A stretch of DNA of 64,000 bases from Comamonadaceae bacterium (GTDB taxonomy: Bacteria; Pseudomonadota; Gammaproteobacteria; Burkholderiales; Burkholderiaceae_C): NCBI GenBank assembly GCA_947450645.1, contig CANFWH010000004.1, positions 55,667 to 119,666 on the forward strand, read 5' to 3'. The notes beneath the pieces were generated by a model. That model saw nothing but the letters and a program-made list of their open reading frames with translations. It was not told the DNA's origin and ran no database searches. This document shows positions 31,963-41,171 of this stretch, one piece after another (position 1 is the first letter of the stretch; each line of letters opens with the position of its first letter). Both the position numbers and the translations under genes were made by a program.

Positions 31963-33129
31963 ATGAAGAATTTATCGATGAAGAATTTTCTCTACTTACT
32001 CAGTACGCTTCTTGCGACTAGCGCTCATGCCGTGAGCGATTTGCCTGGCGGTCCTGCCGTCAATCAACTGAGCTTTCACCCTCCAGTCACGCAACTGTCT
32101 TTTGACCAGCACAGCTTGCATAACGGCATGATGATTGCCTGTATTGTGATTTTTATCGCTGTGTTTGGCGTGATGTTTTATTCCATTCTCAAACACCGCA
32201 AATCGGTAGGCCATAAGCCTGCGAACTTCCATGAGTCGGTGACGGTTGAAATTATTTGGACGATTGTTCCGTTTGTGATCGTCATCATCATGGGCTTGGC
32301 GGCGACTAAGACGCTGGTTTATTCCAAAGACACCACGAATGCTGACGTGACCATCAAGGCCACGGGCTACCAGTGGAAGTGGGGCTACGACTACATCAAG
32401 GGCGAGGGTGAGGGCATTGGTTTTATCTCGACGTTAGACGCCGCGCAGCGTGCGATGTCTGATTCTGGGTTTCCAAAAGGCTCAGTGATTCCAGATGATT
32501 ACCTCTTTAAAGTTGATAACCCCATGGTGGTACCCGTTGGTAAAAAAATCCGCATCATCACCACAGCGAATGATGTGATCCATGCTTTTGCCATCCCGTC
32601 TTTTGGCATTAAGCAAGATGCGATTCCAGGGTTTGTGCGTGACACGTGGTTTAAAACAGACGTGATTGGTGTTTATCACGGTCAGTGCCAAGAGCTTTGC
32701 GGCAAAGAGCACGCGTACATGCCGATTGAAGTGCGTGTTGTGAGTGCTGCTGACTACACCGCTTGGGTGGCGGCGCAGCAAAAACTAGCCGCTGCCAAAC
32801 AAGACGATCCTACTAAAGTTTGGACGATGGACGACATCATGAAGCGCGGCGAAAAAGTTTACGCTAGCAATTGCGCAGCTTGCCATCAAGCCAGCGGTAA
32901 GGGCGCAGGCCCGATCAAGCCACTGGATGGTTCGGCTGTGGTGCGAAGCGCTGATAAGAGCCAGCAGATTCTGACGGTACTGAATGGCCGCCTCAATGGT
33001 GCTATGCCTTCTTGGAAAGCGCTGTCGGATACCGATATTGCAGCGGTCATTACCTATACCAAAAATAATTGGTCGAACAAAACAGGTCAATTGGTTCAGC
33101 CATCCGAAGTGCTTGCAGCACGTAAATAA
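31963..33129 (+). CDS. coxB: Cytochrome c oxidase subunit II with C-terminal cytochrome c domain
   Basis: CoxB receives electrons from cytochrome c at the CuA centre of the aa3-type oxidase. The 388-residue precursor has a signal peptide, two membrane helices, the CuA ligands in HGQCQELCGKEHAYM with the distant His in NDVIHAFAIP, and a fused cytochrome c domain with CAACH and a late Met (AMPSW). The ATG at 31963 is used; 31978 is possible. It begins the block with subunit I, assembly proteins and subunit III. Confidence 0.95.
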   Translation: MKNLSMKNFLYLLSTLLATSAHAVSDLPGGPAVNQLSFHPPVTQLSFDQHSLHNGMMIACIVIFIAVFGVMFYSILKHRKSVGHKPANFHESVTVEIIWTIVPFVIVIIMGLAATKTLVYSKDTTNADVTIKATGYQWKWGYDYIKGEGEGIGFISTLDAAQRAMSDSGFPKGSVIPDDYLFKVDNPMVVPVGKKIRIITTANDVIHAFAIPSFGIKQDAIPGFVRDTWFKTDVIGVYHGQCQELCGKEHAYMPIEVRVVSAADYTAWVAAQQKLAAAKQDDPTKVWTMDDIMKRGEKVYASNCAACHQASGKGAGPIKPLDGSAVVRSADKSQQILTVLNGRLNGAMPSWKALSDTDIAAVITYTKNNWSNKTGQLVQPSEVLAARK

Positions 33130-33148
33130 GTAAGCCAAAGAGAACACT

Positions 33149-34768
33149 ATGAGCACCACACACGACATGACCCACGCTGCACACGACGATCACCACGACC
33201 ACAAACCACAAGGCTGGCGTCGTTGGGTTTACGCAACCAACCATAAAGACATTGGCACACTGTATTTGCTATTCGCCTTCACGATGCTGATGATTGGCGG
33301 CGTGCTCGCACTACTCATTCGCTTGGAGCTTTTTCAGCCTGGCTTGCAATTTGTGAATCCAGAACTGTTTAACCAGTTCACGACCATGCATGGACTCATC
33401 ATGGTGTTCGGCGCGATCATGCCCGCCTTTGTGGGCTTTGCTAACTGGATGATTCCACTGCAAATTGGTGCAGCCGATATGGCTTTTGCCCGCATGAATA
33501 ACTTTAGCTTTTGGCTGATGATTCCTGCGGCAGTGACCTTGGTGTTGAGTTTCTTTATGCCCGGCGGCGCACCTGCTGCGGGCTGGACGCTGTATGCGCC
33601 GCTCACGTTGCAAATGGGTCCTTCGATGGACGCGGGTATTTTTGCCATGCACGTGCTGGGCGCTTCGTCCATCATGGGTTCGATCAATATCGTGGTCACG
33701 GTCTTGAATATGCGTGCTCCTGGCATGACGATGATGAAGATGCCGATGTTTGTCTGGACGTGGCTCATCACCGCTTATTTGCTGATCGCTGTGATGCCTG
33801 TTTTGGCTGGCGCGATCACCATGACGCTGACCGATCGTCACTTCGGCACGACCTTCTTTAATCCTGCTGGCGGCGGCGACCCCGTGATGTATCAACACAT
33901 CTTCTGGTTCTTTGGTCACCCCGAGGTGTACATCATGATCTTGCCCGCCTTCGGCATCATTAGCCACGTGGTTCCTACGTTTGCACGCAAAAAATTGTTT
34001 GGCTATGCCTCGATGGTGTATGCAACGTCTTCGATTGCGATTTTGTCCTTCATTGTGTGGGCGCATCACATGTACACCACGGGTATGCCTGTGACGGGTC
34101 AACTGTTCTTCATGTACGCCACGATGTTGATCTCTGTCCCAACAGGGGTGAAAGTGTTTAACTGGGTCGCCACGATGTGGAAGGGCTCGATGACCTTTGA
34201 AACGCCAATGTTGTTTGCCGTGGGCTTCATCTTTGTGTTCACGATTGGTGGCTTTACGGGCTTGATTTTGTCAATTGCACCTATCGATTTGCAAATGCAA
34301 GACACCTACTACGTGGTGGCGCATTTCCACTACGTGCTGGTGGCGGGTTCGCTCTACGGCATGTTCGCGGGCTTTTACTACTGGTCACCTAAATGGACGG
34401 GTGTGATGTATAACGAAACACGCGGGAAGATTCACTTTTGGTGGTCGCTGATTTCTTTCAATATCACGTTCTTCCCGATGCACTTCTTGGGCTTGGCGGG
34501 TATGCCGCGTCGCTACGCTGACTACCCAGCGCAGTTCACCGACTTTAATCAAATTGCAACGATTGGTGCGTTTGGCTTTGGTTTGGCGCAGGTTTATTTC
34601 TTCTTCTGGGTGGTGTTACCCATCATGCGCGGCAAGGGTGAGAAAGCACCGCAGCGTCCATGGGAAGCGGCTGAAGGCCTAGAGTGGGAAGTGCCGTCTC
34701 CAGCGCCTTTCCATACTTTTGAAACACCACCTAAATTGAACGCGGATGCTAATCGCGTGATTGCTTAA
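33149..34768 (+). CDS. coxA: Cytochrome c oxidase subunit I
   Basis: CoxA holds haem a, haem a3 and CuB and pumps protons. The 539-residue protein has twelve helices with the expected ligands: TMHGLIMVF (haem a His), FGHPEVYI (CuB His and cross-linked Tyr), WAHHMYTTG (CuB His pair) and VVAHFHYVL (haem a3 and haem a His). The N-terminal His/Asp-rich tail (HDMTHAAHDDHHDH) is cytoplasmic and could bind metal. AAAGAGAAC precedes the ATG. Typical length for the family. Confidence 0.97.
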   Translation: MSTTHDMTHAAHDDHHDHKPQGWRRWVYATNHKDIGTLYLLFAFTMLMIGGVLALLIRLELFQPGLQFVNPELFNQFTTMHGLIMVFGAIMPAFVGFANWMIPLQIGAADMAFARMNNFSFWLMIPAAVTLVLSFFMPGGAPAAGWTLYAPLTLQMGPSMDAGIFAMHVLGASSIMGSINIVVTVLNMRAPGMTMMKMPMFVWTWLITAYLLIAVMPVLAGAITMTLTDRHFGTTFFNPAGGGDPVMYQHIFWFFGHPEVYIMILPAFGIISHVVPTFARKKLFGYASMVYATSSIAILSFIVWAHHMYTTGMPVTGQLFFMYATMLISVPTGVKVFNWVATMWKGSMTFETPMLFAVGFIFVFTIGGFTGLILSIAPIDLQMQDTYYVVAHFHYVLVAGSLYGMFAGFYYWSPKWTGVMYNETRGKIHFWWSLISFNITFFPMHFLGLAGMPRRYADYPAQFTDFNQIATIGAFGFGLAQVYFFFWVVLPIMRGKGEKAPQRPWEAAEGLEWEVPSPAPFHTFETPPKLNADANRVIA

Positions 34769-34885
34769 ATGACAAAAGCTGAGCAAGCCAAAAAGAATAT
34801 CCGCTTAGGCCTGATTTTGGCCTCGGTGGCGCTCGTCTTTGCATTGGGTTTTGTGTTCAAGATGGCTGTGCTGGGACGGCCTTAA
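34769..34885 (+). CDS. Cytochrome oxidase small assembly protein (38 aa)
   Basis: The ATG overlaps the coxA stop by one base (TAAATG context: stop then ATG immediately). The product has a charged N-terminus (MTKAEQAKKNIRL) and a single membrane helix (ILASVALVFALGFVFKMAVL). Small proteins of this length and form lie between coxA and ctaG in many betaproteobacteria and are annotated as small oxidase assembly proteins. Three bases separate its stop from the ctaG ATG, supporting co-translation. Confidence 0.85.
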   Translation: MTKAEQAKKNIRLGLILASVALVFALGFVFKMAVLGRP

Positions 34886-34888
34886 GCG

Positions 34889-35491
34889 ATGAAACTTGCT
34901 CGCCTGACCCTGCCGGCCAAACTCTGCGTGATCGTGGTGGCTATGTTTGGGTTTGGCTATGCGCTCGTTCCGTTGTACTACGCGATTTGCGAAGCGACGG
35001 GCATCAATGTTTTAGCTTTGAGCGAACTCGAGACGCCAGGTCAAAAAGCCGTTGTACCAAGTAATACACAAATCGATAAAACGCGTTTGATTACGGTTGA
35101 GTTTGATGCCAACACCAGAGGCACTAGGCCTGTAGGCGTAGGCAGTGCTGGTACACAGGCGGGTGGTATTTGGGATTTCAAACCAGCCGTTCGCTCGCTG
35201 CAAGTGCATCCTGGCGAGTTAACGACAGTTGTCTACGAGTTCCAAAACACGCAAAACCGCCGCATGGCTGCGCAGGCTATTCCAAGCTATGCACCACAGC
35301 AAGCCATGCCGTATTTCAATAAAGTCGAGTGTTTTTGCTTTCAGCAGTACACCTTGGATGCGGGCGAAAAAAAATCCTGGCCCGTGGTGTTTGTGATTGA
35401 CCCAAAGCTCTCGAAAGATGTGACCACCATTACGCTGTCCTATACTTTTTTTGAAGTTCCCGGGAAAAATCTGGCTGCGAACAAAGTATGA
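34889..35491 (+). CDS. ctaG: Cytochrome c oxidase assembly protein CtaG/Cox11
   Basis: CtaG delivers copper to CuB of subunit I. The 200-residue protein has one N-terminal membrane helix and a periplasmic Ig-like domain with the copper motif VECFCFQQ and the earlier TRPVGVGSAG and YEFQNTQNR segments. The length and order between coxA and coxC are as expected. The stop overlaps the DUF2970 start by four bases. Confidence 0.95.
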   Translation: MKLARLTLPAKLCVIVVAMFGFGYALVPLYYAICEATGINVLALSELETPGQKAVVPSNTQIDKTRLITVEFDANTRGTRPVGVGSAGTQAGGIWDFKPAVRSLQVHPGELTTVVYEFQNTQNRRMAAQAIPSYAPQQAMPYFNKVECFCFQQYTLDAGEKKSWPVVFVIDPKLSKDVTTITLSYTFFEVPGKNLAANKV

Positions 35492-35682
35492 AGGCGCTGA
35501 TCAAATTTTTGAAGACTGTTAGAGCCGTGCTTTGGTCGTTTCTTGGTATCCGTAAAGGATCTGGGTTTGAAGAGGACATTGCCGCAATCACGCCAATGCA
35601 TCTCATCGGAGTGGGTATTGGTTTGTGTCTTTTATTGGTGTTTAGCCTGATATTGCTGGTGCAATGGATGGTCAAGGTTTAG
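35488..35682 (+). CDS. DUF2970 small membrane protein
   Basis: A 64-residue protein with the DUF2970 pattern: a basic start (LKTVRAVLWSFLGIRKGSGFEEDI), then TPMHLIGVGIGLCLLLVFSLILLVQ as one membrane helix. It is found between ctaG and coxC in many betaproteobacteria and is presumed to help oxidase assembly, though its role is unknown. ATGA overlap with ctaG. Confidence 0.88.
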   Translation: MKALIKFLKTVRAVLWSFLGIRKGSGFEEDIAAITPMHLIGVGIGLCLLLVFSLILLVQWMVKV

Positions 35683-35719
35683 TTAAATTTTTTTGATAGA
35701 TTGATAAGCGGAGAAAATT

Positions 35720-36682
35720 ATGAGTGCAGCAAGTCACGACAGTCACGCCGTAGCGGCAACCCCACATTACTTTGTGCCCGAGCCCTCGCGCCATCCTGCC
35801 ATGGCCGCGTTCGGTTTGTTTTGGGTTATTTTTGGCGCAGGGCAATGGGTGAATGGTGTGAGTTGGGGTAAGTGGTCGCTGTTTGCAGGACTACTGTTTC
35901 TTTTCTATGTGTTATTCCAATGGTTTGGTGATGCCATCCGTGAGAGCGTTGGCGGCAAATATGGCTATAAGGTTGACCTCTCGTTTCGCTGGAGCATGAG
36001 TTGGTTTATCTTCTCCGAAGTGATGTTCTTCGGTGCATTCTTTACCGCACTGTGGTGGGCGCGCACGCACTCGGTGCCGATGCTCGCAAGCGCTGATAAC
36101 GCGCTTTTGTGGCCAGGCTTTAAAGGCATTTGGCCTAGCATGGGGCACGACATCACAGCCTCGCCAGCTGGCATTATTGAAGCGTTTGAAACGATGAAGC
36201 CCGTTGGCGCCGCCAGTGAAGAAGTTTGGAAAGCGTCATGGATTGCTGGTCTGTGGGGTTATGTCAGTCATTCGCTACCAACGGTCAATACGGCTTTGCT
36301 ACTCAGCTCAGGCGTGACGCTGACCATCGCTCATCACGCCCTCATCGTTGGCAATCGCTTGAAAACAATTAAGTTCATGTGGGTGACGGTGGCACTTGGG
36401 TTGTTGTTCCTTTTCGTGCAAGGCTATGAATACCATCACGCTTACACCGAGATGAATCTCACACTCGCATCAGGCGTGTATGGCTCGACATTCTTTATGC
36501 TCACAGGCTTTCACGGCTTTCACGTGTTCATTGGTATGTTGATGCTGCTGTTCATTACGCTGCGTTTGCAAAAAGGTCACTTTAGCGCCGATAAACATTT
36601 TGGCTTTGAGGGGGCGGCTTGGTACTGGCACTTTGTGGACGTGGTATGGCTCGGCCTCTACATTCTTGTCTATTGGCTGTAA
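35720..36682 (+). CDS. coxC: Cytochrome c oxidase subunit III
   Basis: A 320-residue subunit III with seven helices and the family motifs WSMSWFIFSEVMFFGAFF, TVNTALLLSSGVTLTIAHHAL, GYEYHHA and GFHGFHVFIG, ending in YWHFVDVVWLGLYILVYW. It stabilises the catalytic core and proton uptake. GGAGAAAATT precedes the ATG. A strong hairpin follows its stop after 10 bases, ending the coxBA-ctaG-coxC transcript. Confidence 0.96.
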   Translation: MSAASHDSHAVAATPHYFVPEPSRHPAMAAFGLFWVIFGAGQWVNGVSWGKWSLFAGLLFLFYVLFQWFGDAIRESVGGKYGYKVDLSFRWSMSWFIFSEVMFFGAFFTALWWARTHSVPMLASADNALLWPGFKGIWPSMGHDITASPAGIIEAFETMKPVGAASEEVWKASWIAGLWGYVSHSLPTVNTALLLSSGVTLTIAHHALIVGNRLKTIKFMWVTVALGLLFLFVQGYEYHHAYTEMNLTLASGVYGSTFFMLTGFHGFHVFIGMLMLLFITLRLQKGHFSADKHFGFEGAAWYWHFVDVVWLGLYILVYWL

Positions 36683-36692
36683 TCAGCCATCT

Positions 36693-36720
36693 AAAAAAGG
36701 ACACTGCGGTGTCCTTTTTT
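36693..36720. terminator. Bidirectional intrinsic terminator
   Basis: A perfect 12-bp inverted repeat, AAAAAAGGACAC, loop TGCG, GTGTCCTTTTTT, has A and T tracts on both sides and works in both directions. It lies 10 bases after the coxC stop and overlaps the stop codon of the convergent FkbM gene. Confidence 0.93.
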
Positions 36721-37669
36721 ATGCCCCTCTTATTTCCATGACATAAGTGCCAGCCGTCATCGTTGGCTGAATGGGAACAAGCGTGGTATTCGTACCGCCC
36801 TTCAACACGTTAACGAGCGAGTTGAGCCAGCGCGGTGCGCCAGCCCACGTGCTTTTGTGCTCTGTGAGTTTGTAGAGGCTGATGCGTGGATTTGTGTTTT
36901 GCAGTTGCTGCAAACTACCGCCTTCCTTCCAGTTTTCAAAAATAACGAAAGCTTGAAAATTTGTCGGACAAGTTTTGAGGATGGCACTGATTACCAACTT
37001 TTCAAAGCCCTCTACGTCAATTTTGATTACGCCGTGCGTGAGGTTTCTTGCAGTTAGTGATGCAAACAGTGAGCCCAATTTTTCATCGGCGGATTCGATA
37101 GCGACATCAAGCACATCATAATTTTTGATATCAAATGTCCCGTGCCCATCTTTAGAAGACAGCAGCGCTTCGTCGTATTCGTTGTCATTAGATTTAACAA
37201 AAGCGCCACCCCAGTTGTCGTAAGGTACATACAGCTTCAGAGTCTCTTGCTTGGGGCCGAGCCCGTACTCATGAATAACGTAGTTGCGGTGACGCAGCGC
37301 AATTTTCGCATTGACTTTTAAAATGCTGAGACAGTTCGGGTTTGGCTCGAACATGTGAACTTCTTGAAACCCCTTGCCAGACTGACATGAAGACAGGCCA
37401 ATGTTTGCGCCGATGTCAATTAAAAAATTCGCATAACCGTTACTGGAAAAGTGGTCGATTAACGCTTTGATTTCAGGTTCGTACACGCCATTTGAGATGG
37501 GTGCAAAGGAAATAATGTCGCCGCCTCTAAAGAAGAGTGGCAATGCTTGCTTCGTTATTTTTTTGTAGGCGCTGAGTTTGAGTTTGTTTTTTCTGTAACG
37601 ACCATAGTTGATGCGATAGATAAACGATTTCAATGGCGATGAGCTTGGAGAGCGTGCAGCGAGCATCAT
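36719..37669 (-). CDS. FkbM-family methyltransferase
   Basis: A 316-residue SAM methyltransferase with the FkbM pattern: YANFLIDIGANIGLSSC (SAM loop), VHMFEPNPNCLSILKVNAK and the late GVIKIDVEGFEKLVISAIL. FkbM enzymes O-methylate sugars, polyketides or lipids. Codon choice is more AT-rich than the cox genes around it. The ATG at 37669 overlaps the DUF2909 stop (ATGATGA), so it is coupled to it. It sits between coxC and the SURF1 pair, where oxidase genes are usually contiguous, so insertion by transfer is likely. Target unknown. Confidence 0.82.
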   Translation of the reverse strand: MMLAARSPSSSPLKSFIYRINYGRYRKNKLKLSAYKKITKQALPLFFRGGDIISFAPISNGVYEPEIKALIDHFSSNGYANFLIDIGANIGLSSCQSGKGFQEVHMFEPNPNCLSILKVNAKIALRHRNYVIHEYGLGPKQETLKLYVPYDNWGGAFVKSNDNEYDEALLSSKDGHGTFDIKNYDVLDVAIESADEKLGSLFASLTARNLTHGVIKIDVEGFEKLVISAILKTCPTNFQAFVIFENWKEGGSLQQLQNTNPRISLYKLTEHKSTWAGAPRWLNSLVNVLKGGTNTTLVPIQPTMTAGTYVMEIRGA

Positions 37670-37875
37670 TTGAGTGGCAGCCCAGTTGGTTGAATCCACC
37701 CCATTTGCCACGACAGCAGCACGATGACAAACAGCGCCACCGAGAGGCTAATACGCAGCGTCAGCGCCCACACCATGCCGTTCTTTTTGTCAGGCGACCT
37801 ACGCAACATAAAAAAGCCTGCCGTGCCAAGGCTTGCGATAATCAAGAGTAAAAATAAAGCAATGAAATAACCCAT
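37666..37875 (-). CDS. DUF2909 twin-transmembrane protein
   Basis: A 69-residue protein of two helices (YFIALFLLLIIASLGTAGFFML and LTLRISLSVALFVIVLLSW) joined by a charged RRSPDKKNGM loop, the DUF2909 pattern. It is usually found near SURF1 in betaproteobacterial oxidase clusters. Its ATG (reverse of CAT at 37873-37875) overlaps by two bases the ATG of SURF1 on the other strand, leaving no space for separate leaders on either mRNA. Confidence 0.85.
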   Translation of the reverse strand: MGYFIALFLLLIIASLGTAGFFMLRRSPDKKNGMVWALTLRISLSVALFVIVLLSWQMGWIQPTGLPLK

Positions 37876-38548
37876 GTCAAATAGTTCCTTAAATGGCTCC
37901 CGCCGTGACGCACGTTTTTGGTTGATCACATTATCGGCATTGCTGATGTGCGGCCTAACCGCATCGCTGGGAATGTGGCAGCTCGATCGAGCGGCGCAAA
38001 AAGAAAAGCTAAGCGAAGTCCGTGCAACCAACCAATCCATCAGGCTTAGCGGGCAATGGATGACTGAGCAGACGCTGTATGTGGACAACCGCCAGATGAA
38101 CGCTAAGCAAGGATTTTTTGTCGTCACCCCGCTATTCACATCTAAAAACGAATATGTACTGGTTGAGCGCGGCTGGATTGCGCGTAACTTTATGGATAGA
38201 AAAAAATTACAAGCCATCGAAACGCCTTCGGGCGAATTAGCGATTGTTGTGCGGCGTGTGGCTGACCCTGTGCCGCCAGCCGTCTTTGCTAAAGAGGCCG
38301 ATACCGAGTACCCCATTGTTCAATTTATCGATCTTGCTTATTTCGCCAAAGCCATGCCAAATAAGCTCTACAAGGGCATGGTGCAACAGATGGGCGGAGC
38401 TAGCGAAGGCCTCGCACGCAATTGGTACGAGCCTGCCAGTGGCGTTGAAAAAAATTATGGCTATGCCTTCCAATGGTTTGCTATGTGCGCAACGGTCATG
38501 GGGCTGTACCTTTGGTTTCAATGGATTAAACCCAAAATATCAAAATGA
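37874..38548 (+). CDS. SURF1-family cytochrome oxidase assembly protein
   Basis: A 224-residue SURF1/Shy1 protein that aids haem a insertion into subunit I. Two membrane helices flank a periplasmic domain: ARFWLITLSALLMCGLTASLGMWQLDRAAQK at the start and GYAFQWFAMCATVMGLYLWF at the end; LVERGWIARNF is the internal signature. The stop overlaps the next ATG (ATGA). See the divergent DUF2909 gene for the overlapping start codons. Confidence 0.9.
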   Translation: MSNSSLNGSRRDARFWLITLSALLMCGLTASLGMWQLDRAAQKEKLSEVRATNQSIRLSGQWMTEQTLYVDNRQMNAKQGFFVVTPLFTSKNEYVLVERGWIARNFMDRKKLQAIETPSGELAIVVRRVADPVPPAVFAKEADTEYPIVQFIDLAYFAKAMPNKLYKGMVQQMGGASEGLARNWYEPASGVEKNYGYAFQWFAMCATVMGLYLWFQWIKPKISK

Positions 38549-39243
38549 AAATAACAGATTCACCGTTAGGGCTCACCGTTCATAGCCTGCCCACAATCGA
38601 CGCGCGTACCAGCACGGGGCGAATAAAAATGCTGGCCGTCCTTTTTATCTGTTCGCTGCCAGTCATTGCGTCGTATCTCACCTATTACGTGATTCGCCCC
38701 ACGCATTCGGAACTTCTAAGAGTGAAGAGCTTTGGCGAGCTTGTGCAGCCGCAGCGTCCTATGCCAGACATCATGGGGACGACGCTTGGCGGCTTAGCAC
38801 AACCACTGCAAGCTTTGCGCGGTCAGTGGTTGCTGGTCAGCGTCTCGGGAGGCGCGTGCGACAAGCAATGCCAAGCGCATTTGTATATGCAGCGCCAATT
38901 GCGAGAGACCTTAGGCGCGGAAAAAGACCGGCTCGATTGGGTGTGGTTCATCACCGACAATGCGCAACTGCCGCCAGAGCTGCAAGCCCGTTTGACAGAT
39001 CCGCTGATGAAAACGAGGGGCTTTGATGCCCTGCGGCTCAAAGCGTCTGATCTTGCCACTTGGTTGGATGGAAATGCCGCACGCCTCTACCTGATTGATC
39101 CGCAGGGCAATTACATGATGCGCTTTCCAGAAAATGTGACCCTAGAGCAAGCCGCCAAAGTTAAAGCGGACATCAGCAAATTGCTACGCGCCTCCAGCTT
39201 TTGGGACACGCCAGGGCGCGACAACGTGAAGTTAAAAAAATGA
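38545..39243 (+). CDS. Membrane-anchored thioredoxin-fold protein with CxxxC motif, oxidase cluster
   Basis: A 232-residue protein with one N-terminal membrane helix (MLAVLFICSLPVIASYLTYYVI) and a periplasmic domain where WLLVSVSGGACDKQCQAHLYMQR resembles the SCO-type CxxxC copper or thiol site, followed by YLIDPQGNYMMRFP, as in SCO proteins. It lies between SURF1 and ctaA with ATGA overlaps on both sides. A copper chaperone or thiol reductase role for CuA is a context inference; it is shorter and more divergent than the SCO gene at 42246. Confidence 0.75.
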   Translation: MKITDSPLGLTVHSLPTIDARTSTGRIKMLAVLFICSLPVIASYLTYYVIRPTHSELLRVKSFGELVQPQRPMPDIMGTTLGGLAQPLQALRGQWLLVSVSGGACDKQCQAHLYMQRQLRETLGAEKDRLDWVWFITDNAQLPPELQARLTDPLMKTRGFDALRLKASDLATWLDGNAARLYLIDPQGNYMMRFPENVTLEQAAKVKADISKLLRASSFWDTPGRDNVKLKK

Positions 39244-40295
39244 TCGCTCTCTTTAAACCCACGCCAGCTGGGCTGCGAAGGCTCACGCTCTTGCTGGTAT
39301 TCCTTACCTTCGATTTAATTTTGTTTGGTGCATTTACCCGCCTCACCGACTCGGGACTTGGTTGCCCCGACTGGCCAGGCTGCTACGCCAATGCAACGCC
39401 CATTAGCGCAGCGCTACATATTGATGCCGCGCAAAGCCTTATGCCGACTGGCCCCGTGACGCACACTAAAGCGTGGATCGAAATGCTGCACCGTTATTTT
39501 GCGGGGACTGTGGGCGCACTCATCGTGTTGCGTTTGATGTGGAGCGTGCAACTCAAGCAAAAATTAGCACTGCCCATCGTGACCCTTTTATGGGTTTGTT
39601 TGCAAGGGGCGTTTGGCGCATTTACAGTCACGATGAAATTATTTCCACTTATCGTGGCCTTACATTTGCTGGGCGGCATCGTGCTGCTCACACTCTTGGT
39701 GGCCCAGTCAGAATCGCAAAATGGCGAAACAAAAACACCCCCCGTATTGCCCGCTAGGCCATACGGAACGTGGCTTGTAGCAGGGCTGATTGTGGTTTGG
39801 ATGCAGATATTCTTGGGCGCATGGGTCAGTACCAACTATGCCGTGCTAGCGTGTAATGAGTTCCCTACTTGCTTAAACGGTGCATGGCTACCAGCAAGCA
39901 GCAGCGACTGGGGCGCAGGCTTTACGCTGTGGCGGGGTCTCGGCCAAGCCACAGCCAGCTTGGCCTCCGAGCCCATTTCGTTTTCTGCGCTCACCGCCAT
40001 TCACCTCACGCATCGCATCTTTGCGGTGATCGTGCTGGTAGCGATCACGGGACTCATCTTGCAGCTCAAAAAGTATCTTGCCCTGCGCAAGCTAAAAATT
40101 TGGCTCATGATTATTGTGACACTTCAAATCATGACGGGCATTAGCAACGTGGTGCTGGGATGGCCGCTGCTCGCAGCCGTGATGCACACAGGTGGCGCTG
40201 CGGCGTTGATACTGGTGCTGACGAAATTATGGGTATTGAGTTGCCCTTGCGAAGTAGGGGAAATGTCGCAAAGCGACAAAGGGGTCGCATCATGA
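39240..40295 (+). CDS. ctaA: Haem A synthase CtaA/Cox15
   Basis: CtaA oxidises the C8 methyl of haem O to make haem A. The 351-residue protein has eight helices and the conserved [18 protein letters not shown] motif, the [12 protein letters not shown]is motif, and the second-half [14 protein letters not shown] and [10 protein letters not shown] motifs. The ATG at 39240 overlaps the previous stop; upstream in-frame sequence is not homologous. ATGA overlap with ctaB. Confidence 0.95.
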   Translation: MIALFKPTPAGLRRLTLLLVFLTFDLILFGAFTRLTDSGLGCPDWPGCYANATPISAALHIDAAQSLMPTGPVTHTKAWIEMLHRYFAGTVGALIVLRLMWSVQLKQKLALPIVTLLWVCLQGAFGAFTVTMKLFPLIVALHLLGGIVLLTLLVAQSESQNGETKTPPVLPARPYGTWLVAGLIVVWMQIFLGAWVSTNYAVLACNEFPTCLNGAWLPASSSDWGAGFTLWRGLGQATASLASEPISFSALTAIHLTHRIFAVIVLVAITGLILQLKKYLALRKLKIWLMIIVTLQIMTGISNVVLGWPLLAAVMHTGGAAALILVLTKLWVLSCPCEVGEMSQSDKGVAS

Positions 40296-41161
40296 ATACT
40301 TATCAACAGTTCTATGCGCTGATGAAGCCGCGCGTCATTCAGCTCATTGTGTTTTGCGCGTTCGTCGGTATGTTGCTTGCTGTGCCGGGAATGCCAAGCG
40401 GTGATCAGTGGATAAAAATGGCATGGTCGTGCCTTGGTATTTGGATGGTCTCGGGCGCGGCAGCTGCGTTCAACTGCATCGTCGAAGCCAAGCTGGATGC
40501 ACGGATGCAGCGCACCGCATGGCGACCCACGGCGAGTGGCGAGATTACACAAACGCAAACGCTCATCTTCTCGGCGGCCTTATGCAGCGTGGGCTGCGGA
40601 GTCTTGCTCTGGCAAGTCAACGCGCTCACCATGTGGCTAACCCTTGCCACCTTTGTGGGCTACGCCATCGTCTACACCGTGATCTTGAAACCCGCCACGC
40701 CGCAAAACATTGTGATTGGCGGCGCATCGGGTGCGATGCCTCCCGTGCTGGGCTGGGCTGCGATGGCGAACGATGTCGGCCCCGAAGCCATCGTTTTGTT
40801 CCTCATTATCTTTTTGTGGACGCCGCCACACTTTTGGGCGCTGGCACTCTATCGCGTGGAAGAGTACGCCAAGGCAGGGCTGCCCATGTTGCCCGTCACG
40901 CATGGCAACGCATTTACGCGACTGCATATCTTGCTCTACACCTTCGTCTTGTTTGCAGCGTGCTTACTACCAAAAGTGATTGGTATGAGCGGCTGGCTCT
41001 ACCTTGTCGTCGCGGTGATTTTGAGCATTGGGTTTTGTAGCTATGCCTTTAGACTGTGGCGAGCGTACTCAGAACCGTTGGCTCGTGCGACGTTTCGCTT
41101 TTCGTTGATTCATTTGTCAGTTTTGTTTGCGGCGCTATTGATCGATCACTACATTTTTTAA
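40292..41161 (+). CDS. ctaB: Protoheme IX farnesyltransferase CtaB/CyoE
   Basis: CtaB adds the farnesyl group to protohaem to give haem O for CtaA. The 289-residue prenyltransferase has the first Asp-rich motif [19 protein letters not shown], the [26 protein letters not shown] segment and the second motif [32 protein letters not shown] at 40292 overlaps the ctaA stop. Confidence 0.96.
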   Translation: MNTYQQFYALMKPRVIQLIVFCAFVGMLLAVPGMPSGDQWIKMAWSCLGIWMVSGAAAAFNCIVEAKLDARMQRTAWRPTASGEITQTQTLIFSAALCSVGCGVLLWQVNALTMWLTLATFVGYAIVYTVILKPATPQNIVIGGASGAMPPVLGWAAMANDVGPEAIVLFLIIFLWTPPHFWALALYRVEEYAKAGLPMLPVTHGNAFTRLHILLYTFVLFAACLLPKVIGMSGWLYLVVAVILSIGFCSYAFRLWRAYSEPLARATFRFSLIHLSVLFAALLIDHYIF

Positions 41162-41171
41162 AGGTCTTGCC

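Noticed and set aside
33311..34102. 263-residue open frame antisense to coxA, rich in His and Arg.
   Set aside because: It mirrors the coxA codons; composition is that of a shadow frame and there is no ribosome site or homology.
38545..39243. Calling the 232-residue protein a true SCO1.
   Set aside because: Only a CxxxC motif and general fold cues match; the proper SCO protein is at 42246.
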